Part shown: in pieces, positions 1-8,430 of the stretch
How positions within the stretch are numbered: the first letter of the stretch is position 1
Layout: each line of letters begins with the position of its first letter
From: Mariniblastus sp.
GTDB lineage: Bacteria; Planctomycetota; Planctomycetia; Pirellulales; Pirellulaceae
Direction: 5' to 3'
Assembly: GCA_023300235.1 (NCBI GenBank)
Contig: JALZWN010000061.1
Location: 1 to 51,610, forward strand
Length of the DNA: 51,610 nt
Program-made: the position numbers and the translations under genes
Notes under the pieces: generated by a model
Told to the model about the DNA's origin: nothing
Databases searched by the model: none
The model's input: only the letters and a program-made list of their open reading frames with translations

Positions 1-395
1 AATCCGGTTTAGATCAAAGGTCAACTGCTTTGTTCGAGAACGCTTCTTTCGACGGAGCGAAAGGCGACTATGTGGGCTGCGCCAGTTGGGTTGTTTTTTT
101 GGAATCCGGTTTAGATCAAAGGTCAACTGCTTTGTTTGAGAACGCTTCTTTCGGCGGAGCGAAAGGCGACGATGTGGGCTGCGCCCGTTGGGTTGTTTTT
201 TTGGAATCCGGTTTAGATCAAAGGTCAACTGCTTTGTTCGAGAACGCTTCTTTCGGCGGAGCGAAAGGCGACTATGTGGGCTGTGCCCGTTGGGTTGTTT
301 TTTTGGAATCCGGTTTAGATCAAAGGTCAACTGCTTTGTTCGAGAACGCTTCTTTCGACGGAGCGAAAGGCGACTATGTGGGCTGCGCCCGTTGG
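1..395. repeat. 102-bp tandem repeat array, about 3.9 copies, open at the left window edge
   Basis: Copies start at 1, 103, 205 and 307, each exactly 102 bp apart, and the last breaks off after about 395. The copies differ at only five positions (offsets 35, 52, 69, 80 and 85), so they are nearly identical. 102 is a multiple of three, so an open frame runs through with a 34-residue repeat on the plus strand, but it has no recognisable domain and no good start. Each unit holds a small inverted repeat (CTTTCG...CGAAAG). The array lies downstream of the minus-strand TatD-type gene. It has no spacer-repeat pattern, so it is not CRISPR. It may extend to the left. Confidence 0.95.
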
Positions 396-429
396 TTTTC
401 GCTTTGGCTTGCTGGTCGCGTTAATGAAC

Positions 430-1233
430 CTATCGATCCAGCGAAAAGTTTTTGCTCTGCGAGAAATATTCTTTTGGGTTGTCGTGGACGACTTTTTGGA
501 TCAAAGCTTCGGAGTGACCGCGGCGGCGCATTTCTAAAATCAAATCAGGTACTGCGGTTGGTTTGGATGGTCCCCAATCGCCAGCCGAGTTGACGCAAAG
601 TCGTTCGGCGCCGAATTTTTCGATCATGTCCACTGCTCGAGACGGCGTGCACTTGGTGACTGGGTAGAGCGTCATGCCGGCCCAGTAGCCGGCGTCCAAG
701 ACCGCGCCGATGGTGTGTTCTTCCACGTGGTCGACCAGGATGCGGTGGCGATCGATCGAGTGATCGGCCAGCATGTCCAAGATCATGCGAGTGCCTTGAT
801 ATTTGTCTGCTAGGTGCGGTGTGTGAATCAAAACGGATTGATCGTGGGCGACGGCCAGTTCCATGTGCTCTTGGAAAATAATCGCCTCGTTGCGAGTGTT
901 TTTGTTCAGGCCAATTTCGCCGATGCCCAACACGTTGGGGCGGTCGAGAAATTCTGGGATCAGCTTGAGCACTTCGCGAGAGAGTTCAACGTTTTCGGCT
1001 TCTTTGGCGTTGATGCACAGCCAAGCGAAATGTTGGATCCCGTATTGTGCGGCTCGTTTGGGTTCGACGTCGGTGAGCTGATTGAAATAATCCCGAAAGC
1101 TTTCGGCGGACCCCCGATCGAATCCAGCCCAGAACGCGGGTTCGCTCATCGCGACGCAACCCATTTTTGCAAGCGTTTCATAGTCGTCGGTGGTCCGAGA
1201 AACCATGTGGATGTGCGGGTCGATGTAGTTCAT
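430..1233 (-). CDS. TatD-family metal-dependent hydrolase
   Basis: A 267-residue TIM-barrel hydrolase of the TatD/amidohydrolase type. The expected metal-site motifs are visible in order: HIH at residues 7-9, GEIGL at 105-109 (E106), HTPH at 137-140, DHVEEH at 168-173 and a late aspartate in SAGDWG (D219). The length is normal for TatD enzymes (about 260). TatD proteins are metal-dependent phosphoesterases or nucleases, but this branch, which begins with [14 protein letters not shown], is not classical TatD; its substrate cannot be read from the sequence. Similar proteins occur in the bacterial ebo (scytonemin or eustigmatophyte-type) clusters; that link is from memory and no other ebo gene is seen here. 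It follows the small gene at 1344-1607 on the same strand after about 110 bp, so the two may be co-transcribed. Confidence 0.85.
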   Translation of the reverse strand: MNYIDPHIHMVSRTTDDYETLAKMGCVAMSEPAFWAGFDRGSAESFRDYFNQLTDVEPKRAAQYGIQHFAWLCINAKEAENVELSREVLKLIPEFLDRPNVLGIGEIGLNKNTRNEAIIFQEHMELAVAHDQSVLIHTPHLADKYQGTRMILDMLADHSIDRHRILVDHVEEHTIGAVLDAGYWAGMTLYPVTKCTPSRAVDMIEKFGAERLCVNSAGDWGPSKPTAVPDLILEMRRRGHSEALIQKVVHDNPKEYFSQSKNFSLDR

Positions 1234-1343
1234 CGGAGCTTTCTGCAGTCAATCAAATCAGTTTTTGTGTTGGTGTAAGTTTGCCTTTGGCGGGCAGGTG
1301 CAAACGATAGGCGGGGCAAAGTGCCTCTCCTAAAATTCGCTGG

Positions 1344-1607
1344 CTATCCGCGTTGGCTTAAGTCAAACGATTTAATCCATTCGGGATCGTATTGTCGCGA
1401 GAAAAGCATTTGCATTTTTTCCGCTCGTGACAGATTATGGTCGCTGTCGGTGGCGTTTAGTTTGGCGGCGGTTTTTAGCAGTTGCATCCGCGGGTCCGAT
1501 TCGACAGAGCCGTCGGCTCGTTCGAGTCGATCGAAAGCGGCGGCGACGTCCAGGAGTTTGGCCCGGATCTCTAAAAACTCGCGGTCTAAAATCTCGTTAG
1601 CATTCAT
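1344..1607 (-). CDS. small conserved-looking protein of unknown function
   Basis: An 87-residue, charged, probably all-helical cytoplasmic protein with no signal peptide, membrane segment or cysteine motif. I do not recognise the family. Its last third (LSRAEKMQMLFSRQYDPEW) is rich in aromatic and basic residues. It sits upstream of the TatD-type hydrolase on the same strand and divergently from the exported protein at 1635, only 27 bp away, so any promoters for the two would overlap the coding starts. An overlapping plus-strand frame (1321-1629) is taken as its shadow because this frame has the better amino-acid composition and a clean position in front of the hydrolase. Function is unknown. 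Confidence 0.6.
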   Translation of the reverse strand: MNANEILDREFLEIRAKLLDVAAAFDRLERADGSVESDPRMQLLKTAAKLNATDSDHNLSRAEKMQMLFSRQYDPEWIKSFDLSQRG

Positions 1608-1634
1608 CTCAATTCCTGTTTTAACCTAGCTTTC

Positions 1635-2576
1635 ATGATATTCGCCCCGCCCTGTTTCAGCCAGTTCTGTTTGTGCGTTTGTTTGGCGGTTTGTTTTTTT
1701 GGCGGATTGTCAGGGGCGGTCTGCGCACATGAGTACGAGAATGGGTTTGTTGAGCGTTCGTTGACGATCACGATTCGCGATGGCGTAGGGTATGGCGAGT
1801 ACCAGATCGGTTTGAACGCGAATACTGCGGATCGGCTTTTACGAGTGGCTGGTCAGTTAAGTGAATTAAGGGAAAAGGTGGATCGGGAAAGAGCCGTTGG
1901 AAAGAAGCCGAATGCTGTTGGAACGGGGGCATCTGCGAGGGGCCAATTGGGAAACTCGGCTGGGCAGGCGCGGCCGGATGGGGAAGCAGTTGCCTCGTTA
2001 ACGGCTGATGTTGCGGCGGCTGATGTTGTGGCGGCTGAAGCTGCCGCCGAGGAAGCAAGGCGGAATCAAAACGCTGCCCTAGGCGTGGGGGAGCACTTGA
2101 CTGATTTGGCGACGATTAAGCGTTTTGGCGAGTTGCAAACGCATTGGTTTGCGGGGCGGTTGAGGTTCACCGGCAATGGGCTGCCGATTGAGTTGTCAAA
2201 GGTGTCGGTGCAGCCGGCGACGCGGCATCCGTATTCGGTGGTAGTCAAGTTTCAGTTTTCGTTGGTCGCAAAGAAAACGGCCCCGAAAGAAAATAAAGCG
2301 GCGCCGTTCAAGAATGATGCTGATGCTGACGCGAAGTCAGATCCGTCGGCGGGCCGAGTGGTTGATTTGAAAGTGACTGATGAATTGTTTGATGGTCACC
2401 ATGGTGCAACTCGCTATGCCTTGCGGTCGCGTGGTTCGACAATGGTGTTGCGGTCAAATGCCGCGCCGGTACTGGTGCGAGCCGAGCGTGTTGAGGTTAA
2501 CCGAGATGCGGTTGCGAGTGAGGTGGAAAAAGCAACGGCAGTGATTGAAGCTAAGTTGATGGTGGGAAGTCGGTAG
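1635..2576 (+). CDS. exported protein of unknown function
   Basis: A 313-residue protein with a clear N-terminal signal peptide (hydrophobic cysteine-rich stretch at about residues 8-28, possible cleavage after AVCA before HEYENGFVERS). The mature start, HEYENGFVERSLTITI, resembles the extracytoplasmic beta-sandwich seen before HupE/UreJ-type domains, but no membrane domain follows. Residues about 85-145 are an alanine- and charge-rich low-complexity insert, and about 215-240 is a Lys/Ala/Asp-rich linker. I cannot assign a function; periplasmic or outer-envelope location is inferred from the signal peptide. The start ATG is 27 bp from the start of the divergent gene at 1607. Confidence 0.65.
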   Translation: MIFAPPCFSQFCLCVCLAVCFFGGLSGAVCAHEYENGFVERSLTITIRDGVGYGEYQIGLNANTADRLLRVAGQLSELREKVDRERAVGKKPNAVGTGASARGQLGNSAGQARPDGEAVASLTADVAAADVVAAEAAAEEARRNQNAALGVGEHLTDLATIKRFGELQTHWFAGRLRFTGNGLPIELSKVSVQPATRHPYSVVVKFQFSLVAKKTAPKENKAAPFKNDADADAKSDPSAGRVVDLKVTDELFDGHHGATRYALRSRGSTMVLRSNAAPVLVRAERVEVNRDAVASEVEKATAVIEAKLMVGSR

Positions 2577-3116
2577 TTCGTGTTAAATGAGCTCGTTTGA
2601 ATCAGGTTGGGATCAGGTTGTAAGCTTTGAAAATACTTGCGTTGAAATGTGGAGTGGTTCATGAATTCCGAATCGGTTCCATTCAAATTTGTTGCGAGAA
2701 GCGTTTTGAAAAAATGCAACCGAGGGGACTTGGTTGAGCTACCAATCTCGCGAGGAACCGTTTTCTTGCCTGGTTAAAAGCGTCACACAAAAAATTGTTT
2801 TACTTGGTGAAAAAGAACAAAATGCTTCCCCTTAAACTGACTGTCGTCAATGCTGGTCGTGGGGCGGCGATTCCTGTTGCTGGCTCTCAAAAAAAAGCTG
2901 CACTGCATTTGACGGAGATTTTCAATTAAATCGGCTAGCAGCAAATCATGTGACGGTTTTTGCCTTGATTCAGCGTCGGTTATCGTAACACTTAAGTTCG
3001 AAGCCTGTTTTGCCGAAAGTTGACAGTACGGGGTTCCCAATTAGCCATAACAAATTATTTTGTTCGGTTGATTCTTTGCTAGTTCTCGCTTCTGCCACCT
3101 CATAAGACCCTCTCGA
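2577..3116. other. intergenic region without a supported gene
   Basis: 540 bp between two plus-strand genes. It contains only short minus-strand open frames (85-101 codons) with no recognisable domain. The GC content drops compared with the flanking genes. No terminator hairpin or RNA gene was recognised; the promoter of the phosphoesterase at 3117 presumably lies at its right end. Confidence 0.5.
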
Positions 3117-3812
3117 ATGTCACGAACGATCGCCTTTGGAGATATACATGGCTGTGCCACAGCCTTGGATCGATTGTTGGTTGAAATCCAACCGGGACAA
3201 AAAGACACGGTCATCGGCATCGGTGACTACGTCGATCGGGGGATGGAGTCTGCTAGGACCATCGACCTGCTGATTGATTTGGTCAGCAAGACAAAGTTTG
3301 TTCCGTTGATCGGCAACCACGAGTTGATGATGTATCACGGGCTGTACGGCGAGAAGAGCGATTTAGATTACTGGTACCAGCACGGTGGCAATGCGACTGT
3401 GGCCAGTTACGGAGGTCGAGCCGAAAACATTCCTCAGCATCATCTTCAGTTTCTGAGCCATTGTGTTCGCTTTTTTGAGACCGACACGCATTTCTTTTTG
3501 CATGCAAATTACGAGTCCAATTTGATGTTGGCCGAGCAGCCGGATGAGGTGATCTTTTGGAAGCACCTGAAGTCGGGCGTTCCGGCGCCTCATGTAAACG
3601 GCAAGATCGCCGTGGTTGGGCATACGCCTCAGCATGAAGGTGACGTGTTGAACTTGGGGCACATTCTGGCTATCGATACTTATTGCTACGGCGATCAGTG
3701 GTTGTCTGCGGTGGACGTTGAGGCTGGCATGATTTGGCAAGCGAACAATCGCGGAGATCTGCGGGTGTCGAAAGTCGAAGACGCACCAGAGAGCCCTGCT
3801 GAGGCCGAGTAG
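3117..3812 (+). CDS. PPP-family serine/threonine phosphatase-like metallophosphoesterase
   Basis: A 231-residue calcineurin-like phosphoesterase. The motif order is that of the PPP/PrpA group: GDIHG (residues 8-12), GDYVDRG (36-42), GNHE (66-69), and later HANYE and GHTP histidines. The DRG in the second motif and the compact length match bacterial PrpA/PrpB-type protein phosphatases or symmetrical Ap4A hydrolases, so it probably uses two metal ions (Mn or Fe/Mn) to cleave phosphoesters, but protein phosphatase and ApaH-like activity cannot be separated by eye. It is followed, on the opposite strand, by two other calcineurin-type enzymes of a different subgroup. Confidence 0.88.
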   Translation: MSRTIAFGDIHGCATALDRLLVEIQPGQKDTVIGIGDYVDRGMESARTIDLLIDLVSKTKFVPLIGNHELMMYHGLYGEKSDLDYWYQHGGNATVASYGGRAENIPQHHLQFLSHCVRFFETDTHFFLHANYESNLMLAEQPDEVIFWKHLKSGVPAPHVNGKIAVVGHTPQHEGDVLNLGHILAIDTYCYGDQWLSAVDVEAGMIWQANNRGDLRVSKVEDAPESPAEAE

Positions 3813-3926
3813 TTCGAGCGTAGTGCCGATCCAAAACTTCGCGACGAAGCGAGAAATGCGTCGCTCAAGAATGGTTGTTGGATAAGCCTTTAGTTCGTAA
3901 TTCGTAGTGCGTAGTTCGTTTGGGCT

Positions 3927-4673
3927 TTATCTGCCTTCGAGCAAGCGGTCGCCTAAGAAGTCATCCAGTTCGGCGATGGCGAGAATCTTCTGACGCGTTT
4001 GCTGAGCATCGTATTCGACTCTGCGAAATTCGATTTCTTGCCCGTCGAAAATCACGTAGCTGCTGCGTGGGTCGCCGTCACGTGGTTGGCCGACGCTGCC
4101 GACATTGATCATTAGTTTTTGATCGCCGACCTTGTAGCGATTGCTGATTTCGCCGGGCATGTAGAAACGGAAGTTCTCGGTGAAGACCCCCGGCACGTGC
4201 GTGTGGCCTTGAAAGCAGATGCCTTGAATGAAACCAAAGATCCGTTCGATCTTGCGCTGGTTGTAAATGTCTTCCGGGAATACGTATTCGTTTAGTGGAC
4301 TGCGAGGCGAGCCGTGGACGAACATGGTGTTTCCTTCGCGATGAGTGCGAGGAAGCCGAGCGATAAAATCCCAGCGAGCCCGTGCGGCGTCGGTTTGTTC
4401 GTGTTCGATTTGTTGTCGCGTCCAGAAGACTGCCGACTCGGCGCCTTTGCTGAATCCGTCGGGGTCAAACAGAGCCCCATTGTCGTGGTTGCCCAGCAAG
4501 TTGAGCTTGAACGTCATGCACTGTTCGACACACTCGCGTGGGTTGGGGCCGTAGCCGATGATGTCGCCCAAGCAATAGATGTCATCGATCTGTTGGCCTT
4601 CGATGTCTTGTAGCACTGCTTTGAGCGCGTCCAAGTTGCCATGAATGTCGCTTAAGATTGCGAGTCGGGCCAC
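3927..4673 (-). CDS. calcineurin-like metallophosphoesterase (YfcE/diadenosine-type), paralogue A
   Basis: A 248-residue cytoplasmic metallophosphoesterase with SDIHGN (residues 8-13), GDIIGYGPNP (36-45), GNHD (61-64), a VHGSPR motif and the late GHTHVPG, all usual for metal coordination in this family. The GDxxGYGPxPxEC signature places it in the bacterial group often annotated as phosphodiesterase or phosphatase of unknown substrate. It starts with GTG at 4673, preceded by AAGGA eight bases upstream. It lies 86 bp after the stop of a close paralogue (4760-5518) on the same strand, so the two are likely co-transcribed after a tandem duplication. Confidence 0.88.
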   Translation of the reverse strand: MARLAILSDIHGNLDALKAVLQDIEGQQIDDIYCLGDIIGYGPNPRECVEQCMTFKLNLLGNHDNGALFDPDGFSKGAESAVFWTRQQIEHEQTDAARARWDFIARLPRTHREGNTMFVHGSPRSPLNEYVFPEDIYNQRKIERIFGFIQGICFQGHTHVPGVFTENFRFYMPGEISNRYKVGDQKLMINVGSVGQPRDGDPRSSYVIFDGQEIEFRRVEYDAQQTRQKILAIAELDDFLGDRLLEGR

Positions 4674-4759
4674 GAGATGAATCCTTGTGTCTTTGCAAAA
4701 AGCCGTGCGCGATGAACGGCGTTTGGTTGCTGAGTTTCTTTAGTAGTCGGTTGGTAAGT

Positions 4760-5518
4760 TTAGCGACCGGACATCAAACGATCGCCAAGCATGTTATCCA
4801 AGTCGGGAATGTCGTAGATCTTGCCACGTGTTTTTTCGTTGTCGTAGTCGACTCGATAGTATATCAAAGTTTTCGCTTCGTCGTCAGCGACCACGAAACA
4901 TGATCGTGGATTACCATCACGAGGCTGGCCGACGCTGCCGACGTTGACCATGCACTTTTCTTCGGTTAGCTCGAAGTGATGGTCGCGATCTTCGGGAGTC
5001 AAAAAGGTTCCACCGGGGTAAAATACGCCAGGGATATGCGTGTGGCCTTGGAAGCAATACTGGTCGAACCGGCCCATCAGTAAGTCCAGTCGGTCACGTT
5101 CGTAGACAGTTTCGGGGAATACGTATTCGTTGGTAGGGTCACGAGGTGAGCCGTGAACGAACAGGAAGTTTTCTGCGTCGTGTCGACGAGGAAGTTCGCC
5201 CAAGAAATCCCAGCGAGCGTCAGCTTGTTCGGGGACCGAGCTTTCTTTTTCGAGTTGTTGGCGAGTCCAGTAGATCGCTTTGGCAGCGACAGGGTTGAAG
5301 CCTTCCGGATCAAAGATCGCTGCTTGATCGTGGTTACCAAGAATCGTGACGTGGCACCGTTTCATCACCGTGTCCAAACACTCAAGCGGGTTTGGGCCGT
5401 AGCCGATGATGTCGCCGAGACAAAAGATTTGATCTACATTCAGTTCATCAATTTTTTTCAGAACAGCAGTCAACGCTTCTAAATTGCCATGGATGTCGCT
5501 TATAATTGCCCGCTTCAC
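4760..5518 (-). CDS. calcineurin-like metallophosphoesterase, paralogue B
   Basis: Close relative of the next gene, with SDIHGN, GDIIGYGPNP, GNHD, VHGSPRDPTNEYVFPE and GHTHIPG in the same order. The open frame continues up to 5617, but the chosen start is GTG at 5518: it gives 252 residues beginning VKRAIISDIHGN, aligns with the N-terminus of paralogue A, and has AAAGG seven bases upstream. The extra 33 residues of the longer frame do not look like protein of this family. Compared with paralogue A it has an insertion around the LTPEDRDHHFELTEEK stretch. First gene of a probable two-gene unit; the 125 bp to the divergent tsaB must hold both promoters. Confidence 0.88.
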   Translation of the reverse strand: MKRAIISDIHGNLEALTAVLKKIDELNVDQIFCLGDIIGYGPNPLECLDTVMKRCHVTILGNHDQAAIFDPEGFNPVAAKAIYWTRQQLEKESSVPEQADARWDFLGELPRRHDAENFLFVHGSPRDPTNEYVFPETVYERDRLDLLMGRFDQYCFQGHTHIPGVFYPGGTFLTPEDRDHHFELTEEKCMVNVGSVGQPRDGNPRSCFVVADDEAKTLIYYRVDYDNEKTRGKIYDIPDLDNMLGDRLMSGR

Positions 5519-5643
5519 TGAAAAGCCTTTAGGTAGGAGTGTTAAAGTGTGCCTATAGTGTAAAAATATCGGTCGATACTTGCAATTGATCCATCGATCA
5601 AGATTTTGAGCATTCAATCAGTTTATTTAGGAGCCTACCACAG

Positions 5644-6504
5644 GTGCCAACCCTCGCGATCAATACATCCGCCAATTTCGTCTCTTTAGCGTTATTGGAG
5701 GGGGAAAACGTAGTTTCGCAGCTCGATTCGCGATCGGATTTCCAGCTTAAGGGAGCAAACTCGGGCGAAGTGGCGGGGGGGATTGCCGGCGGTCCGGCGG
5801 GATCCAATGATCAATTGCCGCCCGGTTACACGAAAAAACGCTCCAAACGCGGCCAAGCGACGCGGCGTGTCTTCCCGCCAGGAGCCTCAGTGATGCTGGC
5901 ACCGATGTTAAAAAACATGTTCGACCAGCACGAGATTCAGGCCAACGATTTGGATCTGATTTGTTTGTGCCATGGGCCGGGCACGTTTACAGGCTTGCGT
6001 GTGGGGGTCGTAACCGCAAAATCGCTGGCCTTTGCCGGTAAAACCGATTTGGTCGCCGTTGATGCTCTGGACGCCATCGCCGCTCAGACGTTCGACGGCG
6101 TTCCCGCAGCGACGCCAGGCAATTTGCACGTCGCCATCAACGCGCAGCGGCAGCAGTTGTTTGCCGCTCAGTTTCGGCATCTTGGGCCGTGGCAAGTGGA
6201 AAAGCATGTCCCGGACCAGATTGTAGACCAAGATCAGTTTGTCAAAGGGCTTCGTTCAGGTGATTTTGCGGTCGGTGCCGGGCTCAAGCCGTTGCTTGAA
6301 ACGATCTCCGCTGACCAACCCGAGGTGACCGTCGCGGATCCAAAAAGTTGGGAGCTGACTGCGGCGTCGGTCGGGCACGTCGGTACGGCGATGTACGCAG
6401 CGGGCCATCGAGACGATTATTTGAAGGTCGAGCCATTGTACTTTCGGCCAAGTGCGGCCGAGGAGATGCGGTTGCAGCGAGCGTTGAACGAATCGGGAAG
6501 TTGA
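5644..6504 (+). CDS. tsaB: TsaB, partner protein for tRNA t6A synthesis, with an internal insertion
   Basis: TsaB (YeaZ) supports TsaD in making N6-threonylcarbamoyladenosine at A37 of ANN-decoding tRNAs. Visible marks are the N-terminal actin-like strand PTLAINTSANFVSLALL and the hallmark GPGTFTGLRVG at 111-121. It starts with GTG at 5644 with AGGAG about eleven bases upstream. Residues about 31-80 carry an extra Gly-rich then Lys/Arg-rich stretch (VAGGIAGGPAG, then KKRSKRG) that other TsaB proteins lack; the usual HS...L motif after it reads ASVMLAPML. The 286-residue length is therefore above the normal 220-235. TsaD and TsaE are not in the window. Confidence 0.88.
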   Translation: MPTLAINTSANFVSLALLEGENVVSQLDSRSDFQLKGANSGEVAGGIAGGPAGSNDQLPPGYTKKRSKRGQATRRVFPPGASVMLAPMLKNMFDQHEIQANDLDLICLCHGPGTFTGLRVGVVTAKSLAFAGKTDLVAVDALDAIAAQTFDGVPAATPGNLHVAINAQRQQLFAAQFRHLGPWQVEKHVPDQIVDQDQFVKGLRSGDFAVGAGLKPLLETISADQPEVTVADPKSWELTAASVGHVGTAMYAAGHRDDYLKVEPLYFRPSAAEEMRLQRALNESGS

Positions 6505-6672
6505 TTTCCGGAATTTATCGATTGATCGCAGAATCCGCCAAACAAACTGGCTTTTTTGTCGTAAAAAAAGAATCTCGCCGTTGCTCGAGCCCGTTTTACG
6601 GCAACAATAACGGCAGATCAAGTTTACGAAGCAGCCACCCAAATTCGAATTGAATCAGCCCAGGAATATCTT

Positions 6673-7233
6673 ATGAGTCTTAAATCAATCTCAACCTTTG
6701 TCGTCGTCATGATGGCTACGATTGTTTTCGCTGTCGGTTGCCAAAAGCCGAGCGACGCTGGCGGACATGAGCATGGCGATCACGGCCACGATCACGGCGA
6801 AGGCGGCCACGTGCATGGGCCGGACTGCGATCATGATCATGGTGAACACGGACACGATCATGCCGAACATGATCATCCAGCGCATGGTCCTAACCACGGG
6901 CATATCTTCGATTTGGATTCGGACGATGTTACTTGTGAATGGTGTAAGTTCAAAGACAACAATGTGATTCGTTTTCATTTGCTCGATAGCGAAGGCCACT
7001 CACCCAAGTCGATGGTCGTTGAAAAGTTTTTGGTCAAACCATTAGTTGGAAATGATTCGGAGCCGTTCGAACTGGAACCGGAAGCAGTCGACCCAGAAGG
7101 TGCAACGAGCTCTTTCAGTTTGGATGACGTTAATTTAGGGATTGCGATTCCGCTGGGTGTGGGGATTGAAATCGTGACCGAAGGAAAAACAATCAAGGGG
7201 CAGATCAAGGCTCATGAGCCATTGGATCACTAA
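6673..7233 (+). CDS. histidine-rich lipoprotein, probably metal-binding
   Basis: 186 residues. The N-terminus is a lipoprotein signal (hydrophobic residues 8-22, then FAVGC as lipobox with cysteine 23). Residues about 31-77 are dominated by HxHxxH and HGDHGHDH-like runs of His, Asp and Gly, a typical zinc, nickel or copper buffer. The remaining 110 residues form a small beta-rich domain with CEWC, unknown to me. I infer an envelope protein that binds divalent metal. A strong intrinsic terminator follows at 7313-7349, so the gene is monocistronic or last in its unit. Confidence 0.75.
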   Translation: MSLKSISTFVVVMMATIVFAVGCQKPSDAGGHEHGDHGHDHGEGGHVHGPDCDHDHGEHGHDHAEHDHPAHGPNHGHIFDLDSDDVTCEWCKFKDNNVIRFHLLDSEGHSPKSMVVEKFLVKPLVGNDSEPFELEPEAVDPEGATSSFSLDDVNLGIAIPLGVGIEIVTEGKTIKGQIKAHEPLDH

Positions 7234-7653
7234 GCTTTTTAGCTTCGTAAGCTGGCCGAGGTTGGACGGGCATTCCAGTCCGTTCGCAGTGCCGATCAGC
7301 CAACAACAATATAAAACGCCTCGAATGAATTCATTCGGGGCGTTTTTTTGTGGTGAGAAAGCGAGGCGATGTTCCAGTCGATGACAAGGTGGCACGATGA
7401 TTCGAGGGGAACGACAAGTGCTTATGGCAATCGTTTGTTTAACCGCGAATGAACGCAAATAAACGCGAATGTCTTGTTGCTAAACTATCTGCGTGCATGG
7501 CAGACTGGAAGCCCATCACCACATTGTTTAGGCTTCGTCAAAAGCTATTAAATCAACAAGCCATTACGCGTCGGGCTACCAGAGTACCCAGATTCAAGAT
7601 CAGATTTACTCTGCGTAGGATCAGCGAGAGCTTCGCGATTTCGTAGTCGCTTG
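7234..7653. other. intergenic region with terminator and repeat remnants
   Basis: 420 bp between convergent genes. It holds the terminator at 7313-7349, a stretch near 7440-7470 of the form AACCGCGAATGAACGC with a second AAACGCGAAT, which resembles one arm of the palindromic repeat at 18472-18543, and at about 7491-7540 a sequence resembling 12840-12890. The 65-codon frame 7449-7646 is not supported as a gene. Confidence 0.5.
7313..7349 (+). terminator. intrinsic terminator after the His-rich lipoprotein gene
   Basis: A 15-bp stem (one G-T pair) with loop AATT, followed by a run of seven T. The A-rich left flank pairs with part of the T run, so it could work on both strands. Confidence 0.88.
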
Positions 7654-8430
7654 TTATGCAACTACGCCGTTGTCCAGGCGAATGGTGTGGTCGGATTTTT
7701 CGGCCAGTGAGTCATCGTGGGTCACCATGATCACGGTCAGGTTCTCGTTTTTACGAAGTGCCGCCAAGCAATCCAAAACTTCGCGTCCGTTTTCAGCGTC
7801 TAAGTTTCCAGTCGGCTCGTCGGCCAGTAGCACGCGCGGGTCTGAGATCAACGATCGAGCAATCGCCGTCCGTTGCATCTCGCCACCTGAGAGTTCGCTT
7901 GGTTTGTGCCGCATGCGATGGCCAAGGCCCACCATCTCTAGCAGGTCCGTCGCTTGTTTTTTGTACGCTTTTTTGTTTCGCAGGTACGTCCAAAATCCGT
8001 CTTGAACCATCTTCGGTACCAATACGTTTTCTAGTGTCGTTAGCTCGGGCAGCAAATGATAAAACTGAAAGATCATCCCAAACTCGCGGTTGCGAAGGCG
8101 TTCTTTTTCGCGAGCGGGTAAGTTGTCGATCCGCCGGTCGTTGTAATAAATCTGTCCACTGTCCGGTGCGTCCAATGTCCCCATCAAGTGCAGCAGGGTG
8201 CTTTTGCCGGATCCCGAAGTGCCAACGATCGTAGTGAAATCCCCGGTCGGGATCGTTAAATCGACACCTTTCAAAACGGGAACTTCAAGATTCTTCTTGT
8301 GGTAGCTTTTGAACAAACCGCTGACCGTCATTACCGGCTTGGGGTTCCGAATTTGGGAGTCAGGGGTGTGAGCGTTCAATGTTTTGGGTCGCAACGAGGT
8401 AGCGGTGGTTGGTTCGGCTAACTTATTCAT
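7654..8430 (-). CDS. ABC transporter ATP-binding protein, LolD-like
   Basis: A 258-residue ATPase with Walker A GTSGSGKS (residues 70-77), Q-loop glutamine at 122, signature LSGGEMQR (180-187), Walker B ending LLADEP (201-206) and the switch histidine in VTHD. The LolD/MacB/FtsE group is shown by the IFQFYHLLPELTTLENV stretch. It starts at ATG 8430, overlapping the stop of the permease gene by eight bases (ATGAATAA), with GAGG nine bases upstream; a TTG at 8445 is a less likely start. Residues 1-33 are an unconserved extension. The pair likely extracts lipoproteins or moves another substrate at the inner membrane. Confidence 0.9.
   Translation of the reverse strand: MNKLAEPTTATSLRPKTLNAHTPDSQIRNPKPVMTVSGLFKSYHKKNLEVPVLKGVDLTIPTGDFTTIVGTSGSGKSTLLHLMGTLDAPDSGQIYYNDRRIDNLPAREKERLRNREFGMIFQFYHLLPELTTLENVLVPKMVQDGFWTYLRNKKAYKKQATDLLEMVGLGHRMRHKPSELSGGEMQRTAIARSLISDPRVLLADEPTGNLDAENGREVLDCLAALRKNENLTVIMVTHDDSLAEKSDHTIRLDNGVVA

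Noticed and set aside
1..395. CRISPR array
   Set aside because: Units are 102 bp and nearly identical from end to end, with no variable spacers.
30..593. 187-codon frame through the 102-bp repeats
   Set aside because: The frame is created by the array length and ends in the antisense of the TatD-type gene; coding status cannot be shown, so it is reported as a repeat only.
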